From Opitutaceae bacterium (GTDB taxonomy: Bacteria > Verrucomicrobiota > Verrucomicrobiia > Opitutales > Opitutaceae): a stretch of DNA of 64,000 bases. The position numbers and the translations under genes were made by a program. Positions 59,029 through 64,000 of this stretch are shown here, piece by piece; positions within the stretch are counted from its first letter, which is position 1; each line of letters opens with the position of its first letter. Where the stretch lies: NCBI GenBank assembly GCA_016795545.1, contig JAEUGX010000033.1:124001-188000 (forward strand). The letters run 5' to 3'. Below the pieces are notes generated by a model. The model made no database searches. It saw only the letters and a program-made list of their open reading frames with translations, and was not told where the DNA came from.

Positions 59029-59808
59029 TCAACCTTGCTCGGCATCCGGCCGCGCGGCCGCCGGCGGCGTCGCCGGGCGGAAGAATTTCGCGCGGCGCGA
59101 ACCGGGGCCCGGACGCGTGCGCTCGGCCGGGTCGCCATAGGGTCGGCGGCGGTAGCCGCCGCGCGCCGGATCGGCCGCGCAGCGCAGCTGGAAATCCTGC
59201 ATGCGCCCGAACAGGCCGAGCAGCTGTTCCGGCAGCGGGTAGCGGTCGAGCCCGGCCCGCTCCAGCACGAGCAGGAGCTCGTGCACGGCCTCGAGGGTCG
59301 AGAGGCATTCCGGCTGCGGCTGCTGCTTGATCACGAACCGGCTGGGGGCGGTCGGCGTGAACATGATGCGGGGCAGCCGCTGCAGCCCCGAGCTCAGCCG
59401 GAGCATCTTGCGCGCGCCGCTCCAGGTCGCGTCCAGCAGGAAGACCACCAGCCGCCGGTGCGCGAGCGCCTCCCGCCAGCCGGCCAGCAGGCCCGCGGCC
59501 GGCTCCCGCCCGGCCGCGGCGTCGGTGAGGTTGACCGCCTGCGCTCCCGGATAGAGCAGGACCGGCAGGCTGCCCGGATCGGCCAGCAGCGACTGCACCG
59601 CCTCGTCCCGGTCGAAACCCTTGCCCATGTGGAGCTCGCTGTTCGCCAGGCAGAGCCGCGTCAGCCGGCCGGTGCCGGCCTTCTCCTCCTTGAATTCCTT
59701 CGGGTGCATCAGGAAGACGAACCGCGTCCGGGTCGGCATGGGCGTGATCGAAGGGCACCAGCACAGCGCCTTCGGCCAGAAACAGCGGTAGCACATCTCG
59801 CGACCCAT
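59029..59808 (-). CDS. DTW-domain protein (tRNA-uridine aminocarboxypropyltransferase family)
   Basis: The protein is 259 residues. Four N-terminal cysteines (CYRCFWPKALCWC) suggest a zinc site. The family motif DATW occurs in VVFLLDATWSGARKMLRLS, with HPKEFKEEKAGTGRLTRLC upstream and TPTAPSRFVIKQQPQPECLS downstream. DTW enzymes such as TapT/TuaA add a 3-amino-3-carboxypropyl group to uridine in tRNA from SAM. The C-terminal 45 residues are basic and proline-rich. The end lies 31 bases from the GreB-like start. Confidence 0.9.
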   Translation of the reverse strand: MGREMCYRCFWPKALCWCPSITPMPTRTRFVFLMHPKEFKEEKAGTGRLTRLCLANSELHMGKGFDRDEAVQSLLADPGSLPVLLYPGAQAVNLTDAAAGREPAAGLLAGWREALAHRRLVVFLLDATWSGARKMLRLSSGLQRLPRIMFTPTAPSRFVIKQQPQPECLSTLEAVHELLLVLERAGLDRYPLPEQLLGLFGRMQDFQLRCAADPARGGYRRRPYGDPAERTRPGPGSRRAKFFRPATPPAAARPDAEQG

Positions 59809-59918
59809 GGCCCGTCATCCTTGGCGGCGGGCTCCGCAAATCCACGCAAATCGCGCGCCGGGACCAGGGCCAGAAGCGGGCTTGAACCCATGCGGGTTAT
59901 GACCTACCCCCTTGCGCC

Positions 59919-60752
59919 GTGCTTTTCTTCAAGCGCATCCTGAACTTCAAGCGGGACGCCATGGCGAGGTTGCGGGACAAGCGCCGGGCCCGTCGCTACC
60001 CGGTCGGCCCGGGGTTCGCGCTCAAGGCCTCGGTGAATCTCGCGGGCATCGACGACCCGGCCAGGATCGCCACGACCCCGGTCGGGCTGGGCCGCGAGTG
60101 GGCGGGGCACCTGTCCAACCTGTCGAGCGGCGGCGTCAGCGTCCAGCTGCCGCCCGCGGCCATGACCCTGCGCGGGGAGCGCACGGTCGTGAAGCTCGCC
60201 CTCGAGCACCACCGGCTCGAGATCCCGTGCGTGGTCGCGCATTTCCGCGTGCTCAACAGCGTCGCCCTCTGCGGCCTGTCGCTGAAGTTCCCGGATTTCA
60301 CCGCGCAGAAGGCCTACCTCCAGCTCCTCGCCGCCGTGCGCCTCGGCTCGAGTTTCGAGGCCGGGCCGGCGCGGCGCGGACGCCATAATCCCGCCGGCAC
60401 GGTCCGCGAGGAATACCAGGCCGAGAACCGCACCCGGCTGACCGCCTGGCGCGATACCTCGAGCCGCGAGCTGCACAGCTTCGAACTGATGCTGGACGAC
60501 CACTGCCTGCGCGGCCGGGCGGACAGCCCGACGCTCGACGTCTACACGCGGCAGCGGGAAAACAAGACGGCCCCCGCCGCGGTTTCGGCGCCGACCCACC
60601 GGCTCTCGACCGGGACCCACGCCGAGGTCCGGCAGCTCTTCCGCTGGGTGGTGCCGAACATCGGCAAGCCGGTGCCGTCCGACCTGCGCGCCTTCCTGCA
60701 GCGCTTCGCCCACGCGCGCACCGACTGGCGTCCGCCCACCGCGCCGCCGTAG
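59919..60752 (+). CDS. PilZ-like domain protein
   Basis: The protein is 277 residues. Near the N-terminus it has RRARRYPVGPGFALKASVNL (RxxxR-type) and then HLSNLSSGGVSVQLPPAAM, resembling the two c-di-GMP-binding motifs of PilZ (RxxxR and D/NxSxxG). The rest of the domain runs to about 145. A C-terminal region of about 110 residues is charged and of unknown fold. The start is uncertain: GTG at 59919 gives LFFKRILNFKRD, while the ATG at 59961 is just before the RxxxR motif. Binding of c-di-GMP is inferred only. Confidence 0.75.
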   Translation: MLFFKRILNFKRDAMARLRDKRRARRYPVGPGFALKASVNLAGIDDPARIATTPVGLGREWAGHLSNLSSGGVSVQLPPAAMTLRGERTVVKLALEHHRLEIPCVVAHFRVLNSVALCGLSLKFPDFTAQKAYLQLLAAVRLGSSFEAGPARRGRHNPAGTVREEYQAENRTRLTAWRDTSSRELHSFELMLDDHCLRGRADSPTLDVYTRQRENKTAPAAVSAPTHRLSTGTHAEVRQLFRWVVPNIGKPVPSDLRAFLQRFAHARTDWRPPTAPP

Positions 60753-60779
60753 CGCGGTCACCCGCGCACCACCTCCCCG

Positions 60780-60974
60780 TCAGCAGGGCTGGTGGCCCCA
60801 GTCCTTTTCCTTCAGCTCCTGCTCGAACCGCGCCATCTGCTCCTCGGGCGACAGCCGGCTCACGTCCACGGCCTCCTCGCGGGGTGCCCCGGGGGTGCCG
60901 GCGGCCGGGTCACCGGTCCCCGGCGCGGCCGCCGCCGGCGGCGGCGCGGGTTGGTCACGGTCGGGGCGAGTCAT
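60780..60974 (-). CDS. Small conserved-looking protein with C-terminal DWGHQPC
   Basis: The protein is 64 residues. A disordered proline/alanine-rich start is followed by a helix SRLSPEEQMARFEQELKEKD and the end WGHQPC. The Cys at the extreme C-terminus and the His nearby could bind metal or form a disulfide. I recall similar short proteins ending this way in other bacteria, but no function. It is convergent with the PilZ-like gene, 27 bases apart. Confidence 0.65.
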   Translation of the reverse strand: MTRPDRDQPAPPPAAAAPGTGDPAAGTPGAPREEAVDVSRLSPEEQMARFEQELKEKDWGHQPC

Positions 60975-61023
60975 GGCCGCAGTCTGGCGGTTCCGGAGTA
61001 CGGGTCACGCGACCGGCGCCGCA

Positions 61024-61575
61024 CTATTCCCGTTCCCAGTCGTCCGTCTTCGGATAAAGCCGGACGAGGCCGACGTTGATGGCGGCCAGGATCGCAAGTC
61101 CGGCGAGCCCGTTCTGCACCCCCGCCAGGAAATGCACCCAGGGATCGCGGTCATAGGCGAAAGCCGGCACCGCCCACTGCAGGGTGATCACGCCGGCCTT
61201 GGCCGCGACCCAGGCGGTCGGCGCGGCGACCCGGCAGCCCGGGCGCCACGCGAGGAGGAGCGCGGCCGCGCCGACAAACGCGGCCGCCTCGAGCGACATG
61301 AGGGCCGCGGGCAGCGCCGCGGGCTGGCCGGTGGCCGCCAAGTTGACCAACGGCGTCACCAGGCCGGCCACCAGCCCCGGCCAGACGCCGTAGAAATAAA
61401 GCGCGACGAAAGTCGTCCAGAACAACGGCAGCAGGTGCACCCCCAGGGGACGCGGGCCCGGCCACGGCGCCAGATGGACCAGGAACGGCACCAGCCAGGC
61501 CAGGCCGAGCAGCAGTCCCGCCTCCTGCCAGCCGGCCCGTTTTAACCCCCGCCATGGACGCGTTTCTGCCGACAT
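61024..61575 (-). CDS. Six-helix membrane protein, ECF S-component-like
   Basis: The protein is 183 residues with five or six membrane helices (for example GLLLGLAWLVPFLVHLAPWP, LLPLFWTTFVALYFYGVWPG and GLVAGLVTPLVNLAATGQPA). The size and the helix pattern resemble substrate-binding S components of energy-coupling-factor transporters, but no substrate motif is clear and no EcfA/T genes are adjacent. It could be an unrelated small membrane protein. It is 74 bases downstream of gluconokinase on the same strand. Confidence 0.75.
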   Translation of the reverse strand: MSAETRPWRGLKRAGWQEAGLLLGLAWLVPFLVHLAPWPGPRPLGVHLLPLFWTTFVALYFYGVWPGLVAGLVTPLVNLAATGQPAALPAALMSLEAAAFVGAAALLLAWRPGCRVAAPTAWVAAKAGVITLQWAVPAFAYDRDPWVHFLAGVQNGLAGLAILAAINVGLVRLYPKTDDWERE

Positions 61576-61649
61576 CGCCTAGACCAGCTAGCAGTTTCCC
61601 GGCGGGGGAGAAACGTTATTCTTCGACTCGGTCGAGCGGCTCCCGGAAG

Positions 61650-62171
61650 TCAGAGGCAGCGCCGCTTGATCTCGGCCACGAGGGCCTCGAGGGGCTGGCG
61701 GATGTCGACCGTCACGGCGTCGCGCGGCGGCTCCAGGGCCTCGAACTGGCTCCTGACCAGGTCCGCCTTCATGAAATGCCCCTCGCGCGCGCGGACCCGC
61801 GCCAGGATGGTCTCGAGATCTCCCGCCAGGTAAACCGGGATCACCCCGGGCGCGCCGTCGAGCAGGACGCGGCGGTATTTTTCCTTGAGGCCGGAGCAGG
61901 TGAAGACGCCGTTCCGGCCGGAGGCCAGGGTTTCGTCGATCGTCGCCCGGATGGCGGCCAGCCACGGACGCCGGTCCTCGTCGTCGAGCGGCACGCCGCG
62001 ACTCATCTTGGCCTTGTTGGCGGGGCTGTGGAAGTCGTCGGCTTCGAAGTAGGGCCAGCCCAGCTCTTCCGCCAGCCGGCGTCCGACGGTCGATTTGCCG
62101 GAGCCCGCGACGCCTAGGAGCAGGAGAATGCGAGGGGAATGCGGCACGGCGGGATTCAGGCGGGAACCCAC
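61650..62171 (-). CDS. gntK: Gluconokinase
   Basis: The protein is up to 173 residues. It has the P-loop GVAGSGKST, followed by FEADDFHSPANKAKMSRGVP, DDEDRRPWL, CSGLKEKYRRVL and REGHFMKADLVRSQFEALE, all typical of the small GntK family. It phosphorylates gluconate to 6-phosphogluconate. The start is a GTG; the one at 62171 gives a longer N-terminus, while another GTG at 62147 (PHSPRILLLLG) matches better the usual ten residues before the P-loop strand. It is divergent from the pseudopilin genes. Confidence 0.92.
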   Translation of the reverse strand: MGSRLNPAVPHSPRILLLLGVAGSGKSTVGRRLAEELGWPYFEADDFHSPANKAKMSRGVPLDDEDRRPWLAAIRATIDETLASGRNGVFTCSGLKEKYRRVLLDGAPGVIPVYLAGDLETILARVRAREGHFMKADLVRSQFEALEPPRDAVTVDIRQPLEALVAEIKRRCL

Positions 62172-62322
62172 GGTCCGAACCAGAATGAAATTCCCGGGTC
62201 GCGGCCTGGGCCGCCGGCGGGCGCCCGCGCGGCTTCACCACTCTTTTACCAAACCCAATCACCGCTTGCCGCAAATTGCCATGGAGTTATGTCGATGGAG
62301 AATCAGACTCCGCCCTCAAAAC

Positions 62323-62856
62323 ATGCCGTCTCCCCACCGCCCCAACCAGCCCGCCGGGTTCGCCCTGGTCGAGGTGATGATGGCCGCCACCATCCTGGTC
62401 GTGGGTTTCATCGGCATGATCCAGGCGCTGACCATCGGGTCGGAGATGCTCGACGCGTCGCACAAGCAGCTGGTCGCGCAGCAATTGGTCGACTACGAGG
62501 TGGAGCAGCTGCGGACGTCCCCCTGGGACACGATCGCGGGGCTCAATTCCTCGGGCAGCATCACGATCAACAGCACGGGCACCGCGATCTCGGGGAACAC
62601 CACCCGGTTCGCCCTGACGAATTTCACCTCCTCCACCTCGGACGACAACACCACCCTGAGGGCGGCCGCCCCGGGATTCACGATCGCCTATTCCCGCACG
62701 TACCTGCGCCCGGACTTCGCGTCCTCGAGCACCGTGACCTACCTCCAGATCGATTACACGGTTTCATGGACGAGCAACACGGGCCGCGCCTACTCGCGCA
62801 CCGCGGTGGCCTACTTCGCCAAGAACGGCCTCCGGCTGTCCTACCAAAAAACCTGA
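62323..62856 (+). CDS. Type IV pilin-like protein (PilV/GspI-type pseudopilin)
   Basis: The protein is 177 residues. The prepilin site is GFALVEVMMAATILVVGFIG, with Gly before the cleavage, Glu at +5 and a long hydrophobic helix. The body is rich in Ser/Thr (GSITINSTGTAISGNTTRFA) with few charged residues. It is likely a minor pseudopilin exported through a type IV pilus or type II system. An earlier ATG at 62281 is possible. Its stop overlaps the next gene's ATG by one base. Confidence 0.87.
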   Translation: MPSPHRPNQPAGFALVEVMMAATILVVGFIGMIQALTIGSEMLDASHKQLVAQQLVDYEVEQLRTSPWDTIAGLNSSGSITINSTGTAISGNTTRFALTNFTSSTSDDNTTLRAAAPGFTIAYSRTYLRPDFASSSTVTYLQIDYTVSWTSNTGRAYSRTAVAYFAKNGLRLSYQKT

Positions 62857-63464
62857 TGCGCCTCCCCGCCGGCCAACGTGGTTTCACCCTCGTCGAGCTC
62901 CTCATCAGCTCGACCCTGGCGGCCGTCGTGATGGCGGCCATCCTCTCGAGCTACCTGTATCTCGGCCGCAACCTCACGCGCCTCGCCTACAACCAGACCC
63001 TGGAATCCAAGAGCCGGCTCGCGCTGACCTACCTGGCCAACGACATCAAGCAGGCCACGAGCGTCTCCTCGCCGACGACGACCTCCGTGATCCTGAACGT
63101 GCCCGGCGGCACGATCACGTACACCTACGATGCCACCAACCGCCGGCTGCGGCGGCAGGCCACGACCGGAGCCGTCGCAGACACCTACCTTTTGTACACC
63201 GGCGGCCAGACTTCCGGCCAGGTGCGCATCGACTGTCCGGCGTTCACCTTCAGCTATTACACGACCACCAACGGGTCTCCGACCTACCAGTCGACCTCCA
63301 CGCTGGTGCCCTATAGCATCAAGATGATCGGCGTCGCCTTCACCGTGCGCTCCAGCGGAAGCTCCGCCGCCAGCACCGCGGCCGCGCAGGGCACGCTGAC
63401 CCAGATGGACACCGCCAGCGCCCGCTTCGTGCTGCGCAACCGGACGGTGCCGACCGGCACCTGA
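62856..63464 (+). CDS. Prepilin-type N-terminal cleavage/methylation protein (PilW/GspJ-type)
   Basis: The protein is 202 residues. The leader MRLPAGQRG ends in Gly before FTLVELLISSTLAAVVMAAI, a textbook prepilin cleavage and methylation site with Glu at +5. The remaining body (LALTYLANDIKQATSVSS; YTYDATNRRLRRQATTGA) resembles minor pilins of the PilW/GspJ group. It is coupled (TGATG) to the gene before it and followed four bases later by a third pilin-type gene, so the three form an operon. Confidence 0.88.
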   Translation: MRLPAGQRGFTLVELLISSTLAAVVMAAILSSYLYLGRNLTRLAYNQTLESKSRLALTYLANDIKQATSVSSPTTTSVILNVPGGTITYTYDATNRRLRRQATTGAVADTYLLYTGGQTSGQVRIDCPAFTFSYYTTTNGSPTYQSTSTLVPYSIKMIGVAFTVRSSGSSAASTAAAQGTLTQMDTASARFVLRNRTVPTGT

Positions 63465-63468
63465 GACG

Positions 63469-64000
63469 ATGGCACCGACCTGGCACAACGATCGCGGTGC
63501 GTTCACGCTGGTGGCGCTTTGCTTCACCGCCATCATCGGCATCGCCCTCGCCAGCTACCTCAGCATCTGCCTGCAGTCGCTCCAGACCAGCACCCGCACG
63601 GTCCAGCGCGGCCAGGCCTACTCCCTCGCCGAGACCGGCCTCGAGGAGGCGCTGGTCGCCCTCAACGAGTCCAGCTGGACCGGATGGTCGCTCTCCGGCT
63701 CCACCATGTCCCGGACCTTCACCGACTACGCCCTCGGAGCGGGCGGCACCGGGCAGGTGGCCGTCAGCGTGGCCAACTACTCGGGCAATTTTCCCACCCT
63801 CACGGCCGCCGCCACCCTCAGCTACCCCAACGGCCGCTCCCTCACCCGCACGCTGCGGGCCACCACCACGGTCGCCCCCGTCTTCGTCAACGCCGTGGCT
63901 TCCGCCAGCAACTACGTCTATTTCCCCAACGGCGGCGTGATCGACAGCTGGAACTCCGACCCCGACAACAACCCGGCCACCGCCGTGGTCGCCTACTCCT
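63469..64000 (+). CDS. PilX/GspK-like pilus assembly protein (cut by right edge)
   Basis: The frame is open from ATG at 63469 to the edge (177 codons, no stop), so the C-terminus is missing. The N-terminal MAPTWHNDRGAFTLVALCFT continues with AIIGIALASYLSICLQSLQ, then AYSLAETGLEEALVALNES. This is the PilX-type pattern with the AxxxAExGxxxA helix after the membrane segment. The prepilin-like GAFTLVALC lacks the usual Glu at +5, as expected for PilX/GspK. It starts four bases after the PilW-like stop. Confidence 0.85.
   Translation, partial: MAPTWHNDRGAFTLVALCFTAIIGIALASYLSICLQSLQTSTRTVQRGQAYSLAETGLEEALVALNESSWTGWSLSGSTMSRTFTDYALGAGGTGQVAVSVANYSGNFPTLTAAATLSYPNGRSLTRTLRATTTVAPVFVNAVASASNYVYFPNGGVIDSWNSDPDNNPATAVVAYS

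Overview
The window is GC-rich chromosomal DNA packed with genes on both strands and no gene-free stretch over 300 bases. I see no rRNA, tRNA, CRISPR array, insertion sequence or phage gene. The style of the genes points to Opitutaceae or a close relative (Verrucomicrobiota). Evidence includes TonB receptors with STN or carboxypeptidase-like N-terminal domains, GYF_2-headed membrane proteins, a PL10/GH105/GH28 pectin locus with kduI/kduD, a LarA-family gene, and pyrimidine-rich leaders instead of clear Shine-Dalgarno sites. The lineage is inferred from gene style only.

Region by region. 1-4105: an NHL beta-propeller protein cut by the left edge, the ribosome GTPase rsgA, and a GYF_2 membrane protein. 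4113-6869 (minus strand): the most interesting locus, a four-gene bufferin/Hvf-type RiPP operon. It encodes a secreted low-complexity precursor with 11 cysteines in C-K-G-K-D-G hexapeptides, a DUF692/MNIO maturase, a DUF2063 partner and a DoxX membrane protein. A strong hairpin lies between the precursor and maturase genes. 7054-13502: a 2-hydroxyacid dehydrogenase and the translationally coupled DUF2339-DUF3999 pair. 13526-23681: an M13 peptidase next to a phenylalanine/tyrosine catabolic cluster (phhA, LuxR-type regulator, hppD, hmgA, flavin reductase, thiolase, acyl-CoA synthetase) that lacks maleylacetoacetate isomerase and fumarylacetoacetase here. 23719-29771: a FecI-FecR-TonB receptor(STN)-redoxin unit. 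29935-33846: a two-component system, a PhoD-like phosphatase and a small lipoprotein.

33962-54646: a pectin/galacturonate utilisation island. One 12-kb minus-strand run goes from a TonB receptor through kduI, kduD, DUF4861, a GH105-GH28 fusion, an ExuT-like transporter, a PL10 pectate lyase and a pectin methylesterase. A second minus-strand run holds an SDR (fructuronate reductase candidate), a tagaturonate epimerase candidate and uxaC. A plus-strand run holds an IclR regulator, a LarA-family protein, eda and kdgK. Together they would import and cut pectin fragments, then feed both unsaturated and saturated uronates to 2-keto-3-deoxygluconate, KDPG, pyruvate and glyceraldehyde-3-phosphate. 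Mannonate dehydratase (uxuA) is not in the window. Similar TTCA-N4-TGAA boxes precede both minus-strand runs and may be a shared operator.

54661-64000: mostly unlinked genes. These are a DUF4337-like membrane protein, an amidohydrolase, a J-like/M50 membrane protease candidate, DUF1294, a GreB-like factor, a DTW-domain tRNA modifier, a PilZ-like protein, a small DWGHQPC-tailed protein, a membrane protein, gluconokinase, and three pseudopilin-type genes running off the right edge.
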